DNA of 24,279 bases from an uncultured Lachnospiraceae bacterium (GTDB taxonomy: Bacteria > Bacillota > Clostridia > Lachnospirales > Lachnospiraceae), in NCBI GenBank assembly GCA_910583835.1, contig CAJTYM010000054.1:1-24279 (forward strand). The letters are read 5' to 3'. This document shows positions 6,431 to 12,621 of the stretch, piece after piece; position 1 is the stretch's first letter, and every line of letters starts with the position of its first letter. Under the pieces are notes generated by a model. The model worked only from the letters and a program-made list of their open reading frames with translations. It ran no database searches and was not told where the DNA came from. Position numbers and translations under genes: made by a program.

Positions 6431-7987
6431 ATGAGAAAATATGGAGGAACAGTTTTGCTGGTTTTTGCCCTGTGTGTGTTCAGCTTTCTGACAGGATGTA
6501 ATTATTCTCCCACAATTCAGAATATACAAGAAGGTAGGGATTATGCGGCAGAATCCTCAAATGTGAAAGCAGCAGAAGAAAAACCATATGCCGCGCAAGT
6601 GCAGGCTGCTGAGCCGGAGGAGAAGGCATTAAAGAAGGAAGATATTCCTGAAGATACGGATGCGTTAGCGGAAACTAATGTTTCTGAGAGCGAGAATGCT
6701 TTAAGGGAAAATAAGGATATGGAAGATAGGAATGCCTCAGAGCCGGAGATTACGGAAGTGATTGAGGAGATTTTAGGCAAGGCAACGAAAGAACTGACGG
6801 GCAATTATTGTGTTGATGACTCTTTTCTGCTGTGGCTGGCGGGTCACTATGGGAGAGAAAGCCTTTATGAAATCCAGAAGGCGTTGCAAGGACAAGCCTG
6901 TCAGATGGAAAGCTGGTATGAGATTACCGGGAAATCCATCCATGTGCTGTGGGTGGAATATTGCCGCGAGACAGGAATTCAGGAGTCCTATCTGGAAAAA
7001 GTTTACGACAGAGAATGCGCTGGCGAAAATCAGGTGGTCTTAGATTTCACTGGGGATATCAATCTCGCAGAAGGATGGTCTACCACGAGATATCTTGATA
7101 GGCAAAATGGGGACATCCGTGCTTGTTTTTCCGAATCGTTGTGGGAGGAGATGCAGTCTGCAGATATCCTGATGATAAATAATGAGTTTACGTTCAGCAA
7201 TCGTGGAACGCCGCTTTCTGGCAAGGCATATACGTTCCGTGCGAATCCCGAGCGCGTCAGCGTGATTGCGGAACTTGGCACAGATGTGCTGTCCCTTGCC
7301 AATAACCATGTCTATGATTATGGCGAGGAGGCGCTTATAGATACGTTGGAGACCATTGAACAGGCTGGGATTCCCTATATGGGAGCGGGCAGAAATCTGC
7401 AGGAGGCGATGAAGCCGGTATATTTCCTCGCGAATGGCAGGAAAATTGCCATTGTCTCTGCCACCCAGATTGAGCGCTCTACGAATTACACGAAAGAGGC
7501 TACAGATGAGACGGCTGGGGTCCTGAAGACTTTGGACCCGGATAAATTCCTGTCAGTTATTGAAAAGGCAAGGCTTAGCAGCGATTATGTGATTGCCTTT
7601 GTGCACTGGGGCACGGAGAACACGAATCATTATGGAAGCGACCAGGTAGAATTAGGGCAGAAATTTATCGAAGCCGGTGCGGATGTCATTATCGGCGGGC
7701 ACACGCACTGCCTGCAGGGATTTGATTTTTACAATGGAAAGCCTATTATTTACAGTTTGGGAAATTATTGGTTCAATGACAGGAGCATTGATACCGGGCT
7801 GTCCCAGGTGGTAATCCATACCGACAGCAACAAGATAGATTTCCGTTTCCTGCCCTGTAAGCAGCGAGGGTGCGTGACCTCACTGGCAGAAGAAGGTGAG
7901 AGACAGCGGATATTGGAATTTATGCAGAATATCTCTGCTGCCGGCGTTTCTGTGGGAGAAGATGGAATTGTCACAGAAGTTCCTTAG
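6431..7987 (+). CDS. CapA-family lipoprotein (PGA_cap metallophosphatase-like)
   Basis: Predicted surface lipoprotein. An N-terminal hydrophobic stretch ends in the lipobox LTGC with Cys23 as the lipidation site. Residues about 30-110 form a low-complexity, Glu/Ala-rich spacer, followed by a short folded segment (about 115-195). The CapA/PgsA-like calcineurin-type domain runs from about 200 to 490, with DFTGD (205-209), NNEF near 250, LANNH (289-293), FVHWG (390-394) and GGHTH (422-426). These are the metal-ligand motifs of the superfamily. CapA homologues act in poly-gamma-glutamate capsule export, but no capB/capC is nearby, so the actual role is open; similar stand-alone proteins are common in Firmicutes. 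The start has AAGGAG five nt upstream. Confidence 0.82.
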   Translation: MRKYGGTVLLVFALCVFSFLTGCNYSPTIQNIQEGRDYAAESSNVKAAEEKPYAAQVQAAEPEEKALKKEDIPEDTDALAETNVSESENALRENKDMEDRNASEPEITEVIEEILGKATKELTGNYCVDDSFLLWLAGHYGRESLYEIQKALQGQACQMESWYEITGKSIHVLWVEYCRETGIQESYLEKVYDRECAGENQVVLDFTGDINLAEGWSTTRYLDRQNGDIRACFSESLWEEMQSADILMINNEFTFSNRGTPLSGKAYTFRANPERVSVIAELGTDVLSLANNHVYDYGEEALIDTLETIEQAGIPYMGAGRNLQEAMKPVYFLANGRKIAIVSATQIERSTNYTKEATDETAGVLKTLDPDKFLSVIEKARLSSDYVIAFVHWGTENTNHYGSDQVELGQKFIEAGADVIIGGHTHCLQGFDFYNGKPIIYSLGNYWFNDRSIDTGLSQVVIHTDSNKIDFRFLPCKQRGCVTSLAEEGERQRILEFMQNISAAGVSVGEDGIVTEVP

Positions 7988-7993
7988 AGAGAG

Positions 7994-8022
7994 TTGTATT
8001 TTTTTTGTGAACATGGTAAACT
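7994..8022 (+). promoter_or_regulatory. Candidate sigma-A promoter for gpmI
   Basis: TTGTAT (7994-7999), a 17-bp spacer rich in T, and TAAACT (8017-8022), 36 nt upstream of the gpmI start. The location between genes and near-consensus hexamers support it. Confidence 0.5.
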
Positions 8023-8058
8023 CTTGGTATCGAAAAACAAAGAAAAGAGGAGAACATT

Positions 8059-9600
8059 ATGAGTAAGAAACCTACCGTACTGATGATTTTAGATGGATTT
8101 GGATTGAATGATAAGCACGAAGCAAATGCTGTATATGAGGCAAATACCCCCAATATTGATGGATTGATGAAGGACTACCCATTTGTCAGGGGCTATGCCA
8201 GCGGGCTTGCTGTCGGTCTTCCTGATGGGCAGATGGGCAACTCGGAGGTAGGGCATCTGAACATGGGTGCAGGAAGAATCGTATATCAGGAGCTTACCAG
8301 GATTACAAAAGAGATTGAAGACGGCGACTTTTTTAAGAATGAAGCCCTGCTCGCAGGCATGAAGAATGCCAAAGATAATAATTCCTCTCTGCATATGTAC
8401 GGTCTTTTATCAGACGGCGGCGTGCACAGCCACAACACGCATCTGTATGGACTTCTGGAAATGGCCAAAAGAGAAGGAATCGAAAAGGTATATGTACACT
8501 GCTTCTTAGACGGACGTGATACTGCGCCTACATCCGGCAAAGGATTCATGGAGGATTTAGAGGCCAAGATGAAGGAAATCGGCGTAGGCGAGATTGCCAC
8601 CGTTTCCGGCCGTTACTACGCGATGGACCGTGACAACCGTTGGGATCGCGTGGAGAAGGCATACCGTGCCCTTGCACTGGGCGATGGGAAGCGTGTACCC
8701 AATGCAGTTGAGGCAGTGGCAGCTTCTTATGCGGAAGATGTGACGGATGAGTTTGTAGTGCCCACGGTTGTTGAACGTGACGGCAAGCCGGTTGCAACTA
8801 TCAATGATAATGACACCATTATTTTCTTCAATTTCCGTCCTGACCGTGCAAGGGAAATTTCCAGGACATTCTGTATGGATGAATTTGACGGGTTTGACCG
8901 CGGCCCCAGGAAGAAGGTAACCTATGTATGCTTTACGGAATACGATGTGACTATCCCCAATAAGTTGATAGCGTTCCACAAGGTGGAACTGAACAATACG
9001 TTCGGTCAGTTCTTAGCTGAGCATGGCAAGACCCAGGCGAGGATTGCGGAGACGGAGAAATATGCGCATGTGACATTTTTCTTTAACGGCGGCGTGGAGG
9101 AGCCTAACAAAGGGGAAGAGAGAATCCTTGTGAACTCGCCGAAGGTTGCGACGTATGATTTGAAACCGGAGATGAGTGCATACGAGGTGTGCGATAAGCT
9201 GGTGGAAGCAATCAAATCTGAGAAATATGATGTGATTATCATTAACTTTGCCAATCCAGATATGGTGGGGCATACCGGAGTGGAAGCAGCAGCAATCAAG
9301 GCTGTGGAGGCAGTGGACACCTGCGTGGGCAAAGCGGTAGCAGCCCTGAAAGAGGTGGATGGAACCATGTTCCTGTGTGCAGACCATGGAAATGCAGAGC
9401 AGCTGATTGATTACGACACCAAAGAGAGCTTTACGGCGCACACGACCAATCCGGTGCCGTTTATCCTCATCAATTATGATGACAGCTATACATTGAGGGA
9501 AGGCGGATGCCTGGCAGATATCGTGCCTACCTTGATTGAGATTATGGGCATGGAGCAGCCGACGGAGATGACTGGGAAGTCATTATTGGTGAAACGCTAG
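8059..9600 (+). CDS. gpmI: 2,3-bisphosphoglycerate-independent phosphoglycerate mutase
   Basis: Interconverts 3- and 2-phosphoglycerate in glycolysis, a Mn-dependent alkaline-phosphatase-superfamily enzyme. The 513-residue length is standard. Asp12 (MILDGFG) and the phosphorylated Ser62 (GNSEVGHLNMG) are present. The substrate-domain motif HCFLDGRDTAPTSG follows, and the C-terminal metal motif CADHGNAEQ is present. The start is supported by GAGGAG seven nt upstream. It has its own promoter and terminator, so it is probably monocistronic. Its usual glycolytic partner eno lies 10 kb downstream, beyond flagellar, accessory and purine genes. Confidence 0.97.
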   Translation: MSKKPTVLMILDGFGLNDKHEANAVYEANTPNIDGLMKDYPFVRGYASGLAVGLPDGQMGNSEVGHLNMGAGRIVYQELTRITKEIEDGDFFKNEALLAGMKNAKDNNSSLHMYGLLSDGGVHSHNTHLYGLLEMAKREGIEKVYVHCFLDGRDTAPTSGKGFMEDLEAKMKEIGVGEIATVSGRYYAMDRDNRWDRVEKAYRALALGDGKRVPNAVEAVAASYAEDVTDEFVVPTVVERDGKPVATINDNDTIIFFNFRPDRAREISRTFCMDEFDGFDRGPRKKVTYVCFTEYDVTIPNKLIAFHKVELNNTFGQFLAEHGKTQARIAETEKYAHVTFFFNGGVEEPNKGEERILVNSPKVATYDLKPEMSAYEVCDKLVEAIKSEKYDVIIINFANPDMVGHTGVEAAAIKAVEAVDTCVGKAVAALKEVDGTMFLCADHGNAEQLIDYDTKESFTAHTTNPVPFILINYDDSYTLREGGCLADIVPTLIEIMGMEQPTEMTGKSLLVKR

Positions 9601-9667
9601 AGCAAGAACGTAGTTATGTGCAAAGGTGCGCGTGGGTTACCATACCGATGTGCGGAGCATATGGCAT

Positions 9668-9711
9668 AAGGGGGATTATGTACTTATTCTGCAGGTACAT
9701 AGTCCCTTTTT
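9668..9711 (+). terminator. Rho-independent terminator of gpmI
   Basis: The stem pairs GGGATTATGTAC (about 9672-9683) with GTACATAGTCCC (9695-9706), with one G-U pair. Outer A/G-T pairs and an 11-nt loop complete it, and it ends in TTTTT at 9707-9711. It lies 68 nt after the gpmI stop. Confidence 0.85.
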
Positions 9712-9767
9712 AAATCATGTTACTGCGAAGCGATTCATCGTATAAGGATGGAAAATGCGGCAATACT

Positions 9768-9829
9768 AAAAATGTAAACAAAAATGCAACCTTTCATTAA
9801 CAAAGGTTGCATTTTTGTTTACATTTTTT
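9768..9829. terminator. 27-bp-stem palindrome: recombinase terminator containing the left recombination site
   Basis: A perfect 27-nt inverted repeat (9768-9794 and 9802-9828) around the loop CATTAAC (9795-9801). Both strands end in T runs, so it can terminate the leftward recombinase transcript and any rightward transcript. Its centre (9784-9816) is also the left copy of the 33-bp inverted repeat. The outer arm 9768-9794 lies outside the segment that would invert, so terminator strength should depend on orientation. Confidence 0.75.
9784..9816 (+). repeat. Left 33-bp inverted repeat / putative recombinase core site
   Basis: Structure: GCAACCTTT (9786-9794), spacer CATTAAC (9795-9801), AAAGGTTGC (9802-9810), with A/T flanks. 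Its reverse complement matches 10519-10551 at 32 of 33 positions. Two inverted arms around an asymmetric 7-nt spacer is the architecture of tyrosine-recombinase core sites. Confidence 0.75.
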
Positions 9830-9887
9830 ATATCGGTAAGAAATTCGCATACTTTAGGGTAAAATGTAAATTTTTTAATATTTTTCA

Positions 9888-10469
9888 TCAAAGGCCAATC
9901 TGATAAAATACTTTATCTTTATCATCCTGCTCAATGCATAGATAGCGTCTGGTAATTTGGTAGGAAGAATGGTTGAAGATATCCATGAGAAGGGCAGGAG
10001 GCGTGCCATTTTTCCAGGCGTGGTAACCGAAAGTCTTCCTCAAAGAGTGGCAACTGATATGTTCTGGCATATGGGTATCGACAGCAGCCTTTTTGATAAT
10101 GCGGAAAGCCTGATAACGGCTGATAGGAGCATCGTGGTTTTTCTGGCTGTTGAAAAGATAATCGTCTTTATGGGAGGGGGAGTCTGCCTGTCTTAAATTT
10201 TCTAAGGCAGCGATGACGGCTTGATTCAGTGCAATTATAGTTTCTTTTCCGGTTTTCTGTTCTGTTAAGTGTAAATGGGCATGATAATGCCTGTTTTCAA
10301 AATCATATACCATTCCCCATGTAATTTTCAATATATCGCCGATGCGCAGCGCTGTATTTAAGCCCAATACAATAAGAGTATAATTTCTCGGGTTGGGATG
10401 TTCTTTCCGGTAATAATCCTTAAATCTGGTTAGTTCGTTAGGTTGCCGTATCGGCTGTGTTCTGCTCAT
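9888..10469 (-). CDS. Small tyrosine recombinase (FimB/FimE-size, phage-integrase family)
   Basis: Site-specific DNA recombinase of 193 residues. I choose the internal ATG (10469) because AGGAGG lies 8 nt ahead of it (10478-10483, minus strand); an upstream ATG would add seven residues without a ribosome site. The protein is essentially a catalytic domain with a short N-terminus and no full arm-binding domain, as in FimB, FimE and other inversion recombinases. The catalytic set is complete: Arg42 (ALRIGD), Lys75 in TGKE, His141 and Arg144 (HSLR), His167 (FNHSS) and nucleophile Tyr176 (RRYLCI). It is the only minus-strand gene in the window and lies between two 33-bp inverted repeats, its likely substrates. 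Confidence 0.88.
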   Translation of the reverse strand: MSRTQPIRQPNELTRFKDYYRKEHPNPRNYTLIVLGLNTALRIGDILKITWGMVYDFENRHYHAHLHLTEQKTGKETIIALNQAVIAALENLRQADSPSHKDDYLFNSQKNHDAPISRYQAFRIIKKAAVDTHMPEHISCHSLRKTFGYHAWKNGTPPALLMDIFNHSSYQITRRYLCIEQDDKDKVFYQIGL

Positions 10470-10498
10470 GGTAGATTCCTCCTGTTTCATTTCTTTGT

Positions 10499-10528
10499 AC
10501 TATAGCGTGTTCGTTTGAAAAAATGCAA
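10499..10528 (-). promoter_or_regulatory. Recombinase promoter with -35 box in the right repeat
   Basis: On the minus strand, TTGCAT (10528-10523), an 18-bp spacer and TATAGT (10504-10499), 30 nt from the recombinase start. The -35 hexamer belongs to the right inverted repeat; the same TTGCAT occurs at the equivalent place in the left repeat (9807-9812). Inversion would therefore keep this promoter intact but point it toward csrA and flagellin. Confidence 0.6.
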
Positions 10529-10551
10529 CCTTTGTTAATGAAAAGTTGCAT
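10519..10551 (-). repeat. Right 33-bp inverted repeat / putative recombinase core site
   Basis: GCAACCTTT (10525-10533), spacer GTTAATG (10534-10540), AAAAGTTGC (10541-10549). It differs from the reverse complement of 9784-9816 at one position (A10544). It lacks the T-rich outer extension of the left site, so it does not form a terminator. It ends 41 nt before the csrA-like start codon. Confidence 0.75.
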
Positions 10552-10592
10552 GATGATTCATTAGGAGATGAAAAAGAACAGGAGGTTACCAT

Positions 10593-10886
10593 ATGCTCAA
10601 ACTGACCATAAAGCCCGGGGAATACCTGCTGATAGGCGATGACATCAAGCTGGTATTTGCCGGAGGCAGTTCCAAGAATCTGAGGATTCTCGTGGATGCA
10701 CCGAAACAGTACAACATTGTAAGAAGCGAGGCATTGGCGAGTTATGGAATGGCAGCAGACCCAGGAAATGAAGTGAGATATTATCCAGATAAAGGAATCT
10801 CCGCGGAGGCGCAGGAGAAAATTAAATCAATCCTCATGGCAGAGCGCAAGAGAATCCGCAGGGAAGAGCGGGCAGCAGCCAGGTAA
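10593..10886 (+). CDS. csrA: CsrA-like RNA-binding regulator with C-terminal extension
   Basis: Probable translational repressor of the CsrA/RsmA family. The first 48 residues follow the CsrA pattern: MLKLTIKPGE, then IGDDIKL, then VDAPKQYNIVRSEA. Leu4 and Arg44, the key RNA-contact residues of E. coli CsrA, fall at the same positions. Unusual features are the GGSS turn and a C-terminal extension of about 45 residues ending in a basic, probably helical tail (residues 73-97); typical CsrA proteins are about 60-75 residues. AGGAGG lies 7 nt before the ATG. It is 157 nt upstream of flagellin, whose leader has GGA hairpins. No fliW is seen in the window. No convincing promoter lies between the right inverted repeat and this gene. 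Confidence 0.72.
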   Translation: MLKLTIKPGEYLLIGDDIKLVFAGGSSKNLRILVDAPKQYNIVRSEALASYGMAADPGNEVRYYPDKGISAEAQEKIKSILMAERKRIRREERAAAR

Positions 10887-10893
10887 TAATGCG

Positions 10894-11043
10894 GGGTTAA
10901 CCTAGGGACTTCGCTTATTATAGAAATCCTGTCCCTGTATCGCAGGAGGCAGGACATGCGCGCAAATGGATTTGCGGCATCATTAACCCAACTTCCATAA
11001 GGAGGCATGGGCAATACCATAGGAAAACAAGGAGGAAAATATT
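10894..11043 (+). promoter_or_regulatory. Structured flagellin leader with candidate CsrA sites
   Basis: GGGTTAA (10894-10900) can pair with TTAACCC (10983-10989), enclosing two local hairpins. One involves TCCTG (10927-10931) with CAGGA (10950-10954). The other, CGCAAA (10961-10966) with TTTGCG (10971-10976), presents GGA in the loop TGGA, the preferred CsrA presentation. Further GGA motifs lie at 11001, 11022 and in the Shine-Dalgarno GGAGGA (11031-11036). A weak sigma-A-like promoter (TTAACC 10897-10902, 16-bp spacer, TATAGA 10919-10924) may exist. I find no sigma-28 promoter. Confidence 0.5.
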
Positions 11044-11856
11044 ATGGTAGTACAACACAATCTTACAGCGATGAATGCGAACAGAATGTTAGGTATCACG
11101 ACAAACGCACAGGCAAAATCAACGGAGAAGTTATCATCCGGTTACAGAATTAACCGTGCAGGCGATGACGCTGCCGGATTATCTATTTCCGAGAAGATGA
11201 GAAGTCAGGTCAGGGGTCTGAACAAAGCTTCCAGTAACGCTCAGGACGGCGTTTCTTTAATCCAGGTTGCCGAGGGCGCGTTGAATGAAGTTCATTCCAT
11301 CTTGCAGAGAATGAATGAACTGGCGACACAGGCAGCGAACGACACCAATACAAGTATTGACAGAAAGGCTATCGGGGCGGAGATTACCCAGCTGACGGAA
11401 GAGATTACCAGAATCCAGTCTACCACGCAGTTTAATAGGATGAACCTGTTAGATGGCACTTTCAAAGGTAAAAACCTTCAGGTTGGTTCCTTATCTAAAC
11501 AGAAAATCAGCATCACTATAAGCAACATGGACGCTGCTAACTTAAACGTAACAGGATTGAGCGTAAGTTCTTACGGCGCTGCTGGTTCTGCTATGGATAA
11601 AATTCAGAGCGCTATCAACAAAGTATCAGACCAGAGATCCTTACTTGGCGCTTTGCAGAACAGATTAGAGCATACGATTGCTAACCTGGATAACATTTCT
11701 GAGAACACATCTGCTGCAGAGTCTCGTATCCGTGACGTTGATATGGCAGAAGAAATGGTTGAGTACAGCAAGAACAACATTCTTGCACAGGCAGGACAGT
11801 CTATGCTTGCACAGGCAAACCAGTCCAACCAGGGCGTACTGTCTCTGCTTGGCTAA
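11044..11856 (+). CDS. hag: Flagellin (short form, D0-D1 only)
   Basis: Flagellar filament subunit, exported by the flagellar type III system. The 270-residue protein has the conserved N-terminal D0/D1 (VVQHNLTAMNANR, LSSGYRINRAGDDAAG) and C-terminal D1/D0 (SRIRDVDMAEEMVEYSKNNIL, ending QGVLSLLG). The central variable D2/D3 region is reduced to about 30 residues. Arg89, Leu93 and Glu113 align with the TLR5-contact residues Arg90, Leu94 and Glu114 of Salmonella FliC, in the motif LQRMNELATQAAN. AAGGAGG lies about 8 nt before the ATG. The gene follows a CsrA-like gene and a structured leader. A stem-loop follows at 11907. It is the only intact flagellar structural gene in the window. Confidence 0.96.
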   Translation: MVVQHNLTAMNANRMLGITTNAQAKSTEKLSSGYRINRAGDDAAGLSISEKMRSQVRGLNKASSNAQDGVSLIQVAEGALNEVHSILQRMNELATQAANDTNTSIDRKAIGAEITQLTEEITRIQSTTQFNRMNLLDGTFKGKNLQVGSLSKQKISITISNMDAANLNVTGLSVSSYGAAGSAMDKIQSAINKVSDQRSLLGALQNRLEHTIANLDNISENTSAAESRIRDVDMAEEMVEYSKNNILAQAGQSMLAQANQSNQGVLSLLG

Positions 11857-11876
11857 TAGCTGCAGGGAAGAAAACA
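11851..11876 (+). repeat. 26-bp direct repeat, copy 1 (flagellin stop and 3' UTR)
   Basis: GGCTAATAGCTGCAGGGAAG followed by AAAACA. It covers the last flagellin codon, the stop and the following UTR. An identical copy is at 14120-14145. Confidence 0.9.
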
Positions 11877-11906
11877 GGATATTTAGCAGAATAGAATGGT
11901 ACTTTG

Positions 11907-11942
11907 ATAGGGTTAAGGCGCTTGTGAGCGCTTTAGCCCTAT
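11907..11942 (+). terminator. Stem-loop downstream of flagellin, probable terminator
   Basis: A stem of about 16 bp pairs 11907-11922 with 11927-11942 (core GGCGCT / AGCGCT, with G-U pairs) around a TGTG loop. Only a short TT follows, so termination may be partial, or the stem may protect the flagellin mRNA 3' end. Confidence 0.65.
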
Positions 11943-11969
11943 TGCATGTCTGGAATAAAATGGTAAAAT
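11942..11969 (+). promoter_or_regulatory. Candidate extended -10 promoter for the small hypothetical gene
   Basis: TTGCAT (11942-11947), a 16-bp spacer and TAAAAT (11964-11969) with TGG directly before it, an extended -10. It is 46 nt upstream of the ATG at 12016. Confidence 0.5.
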
Positions 11970-12015
11970 TTAAAAAAGGGTAACCGGCAGATAAAATTGG
12001 AAGGAGTATACGGAA

Positions 12016-12327
12016 ATGGGAACAAAAATAATTTGGGATATATTAAAGATTATGCCAGTTGGGCAAACTATAATATATAACGAGGTAAAAAATCTTTCTC
12101 AAAAAATAGACAAATTGGCAGAAGCTGATAATCAGGAAGACGTGGAAATTCCCAAATTTCATTTAGCAAATGAAATAGATATGCGAACATGCAATTTAGG
12201 AGGGGCTGGGATAAGAGAAAGTGTTTTTACAAATGCGAAGTTGGAGGGGGCAATATTGCCTAATCATTTTTCTTCTAGGAATCAAAAAGAACAGTTGGCT
12301 CATATGAGAGAATTGGGTTATATCTGA
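12016..12327 (+). CDS. Small hypothetical protein with pentapeptide-like stretch
   Basis: A 103-residue protein I do not recognise. The N-terminus (about 1-35) is amphipathic or moderately hydrophobic with a helical look. Residues about 50-82 contain a short pentapeptide-repeat-like run (CNLGGAGIRESVFTNAKLEG), followed by a polar tail. AAGGAG lies 9 nt before the ATG, and a good promoter stands upstream, so it is probably expressed. It is A/T-rich compared with the flagellin and purine genes, in keeping with an accessory origin. It lies in the stretch bounded by two copies of a flagellin 3' end. Confidence 0.55.
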   Translation: MGTKIIWDILKIMPVGQTIIYNEVKNLSQKIDKLAEADNQEDVEIPKFHLANEIDMRTCNLGGAGIRESVFTNAKLEGAILPNHFSSRNQKEQLAHMRELGYI

Positions 12328-12392
12328 AAGTGGGATAAAAATGGGTTTTGTTTGCTCAGCATGGGCAGTAATCTAATTTGTTGTCCTTAATG

Positions 12393-12460
12393 TGACACGA
12401 TGATTATGAAATTTTTTTGAACAGTAGCCAATCGTCCCTAAAAAAGTACCGCTCGTGTCA
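12393..12460. repeat. 8-bp inverted repeat bounding 52 bp upstream of a promoter
   Basis: TGACACGA (12393-12400) and TCGTGTCA (12453-12460) are perfect reverse complements. The right arm ends 6 bp before the TTGAAA -35 box at 12467. It could be an operator pair or the ends of a small remnant element. Apart from this, 12328-12466 holds nothing I can assign. Confidence 0.3.
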
Positions 12461-12466
12461 GGCTTA

Positions 12467-12496
12467 TTGAAATTAAGAAAGATTATGGTATATAAT
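12467..12496 (+). promoter_or_regulatory. Strong sigma-A promoter upstream of structured leader
   Basis: TTGAAA (12467-12472), an 18-bp spacer and a perfect TATAAT (12491-12496). Predicted transcription start is near 12503, where the folded leader begins. Confidence 0.65.
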
Positions 12497-12502
12497 AACT
12501 AA

Positions 12503-12612
12503 GCGTCTTTACGCAAATGGGTGAATAATCAGCCGTTCCTAAAAGCCGCCGTAGAACGGAGGGTAAGCCAATCTATCACGGTGACGCAGCAGATGCGTCA
12601 GAAGGAGGAGAA
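12503..12612 (+). ncRNA. Structured 5' leader, riboswitch-like, family unknown
   Basis: About 110 nt between a strong promoter and a GGAGGAG ribosome site. Stems: GCGT/ACGC (12503-12514); CCGTTC (12533-12538) with GAACGG (12554-12559); and TGACGCA (12582-12588) with TGCGTCA (12594-12600), the last ending one nt before AAGGAGG. GCGTC at 12503-12507 can alternatively pair with GACGC at 12583-12587, which is mutually exclusive with the last hairpin. Such alternative pairing next to a ribosome site is typical of switching leaders. It does not match any riboswitch consensus that I can recall. Confidence 0.4.
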
Positions 12613-12621
12613 ATCTAGATT

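Larger units (their letters stand above)
9784..10551. mobile_element. Putative invertible DNA element carrying its own recombinase
   Basis: A segment of about 740 bp (spacer to spacer) bounded by two 33-bp inverted repeats and holding one tyrosine recombinase gene. The 7-nt spacers are the same sequence in opposite orientation (CATTAAC and GTTAATG), which predicts inversion rather than excision. Inside the segment are the recombinase -10 box and coding region; its -35 box lies in the right repeat and would be supplied by either repeat after a flip. Immediately to the right are csrA-like and flagellin genes. An alternative is that the repeats are simple mobile-element ends. Inversion has not been shown from this single sequence. 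Confidence 0.65.

Noticed and set aside
9768..10551. Insertion sequence reading of the recombinase unit
   Set aside because: No DDE or HUH transposase is present and no target-site duplication is evident. The paired core-site structure with inverted spacers fits an inversion element better, although a simple mobile unit is not excluded.
10887..11043. Sigma-28 flagellar promoter for flagellin
   Set aside because: No TAAA-N15-GCCGATAA-like pair could be found. Only a weak sigma-A-like candidate is present.
12361..12373. 13-bp sequence ATGGGCAGTAATC, also at 21076-21088
   Set aside because: Short, with no symmetry and unrelated contexts; could be chance in 24 kb.
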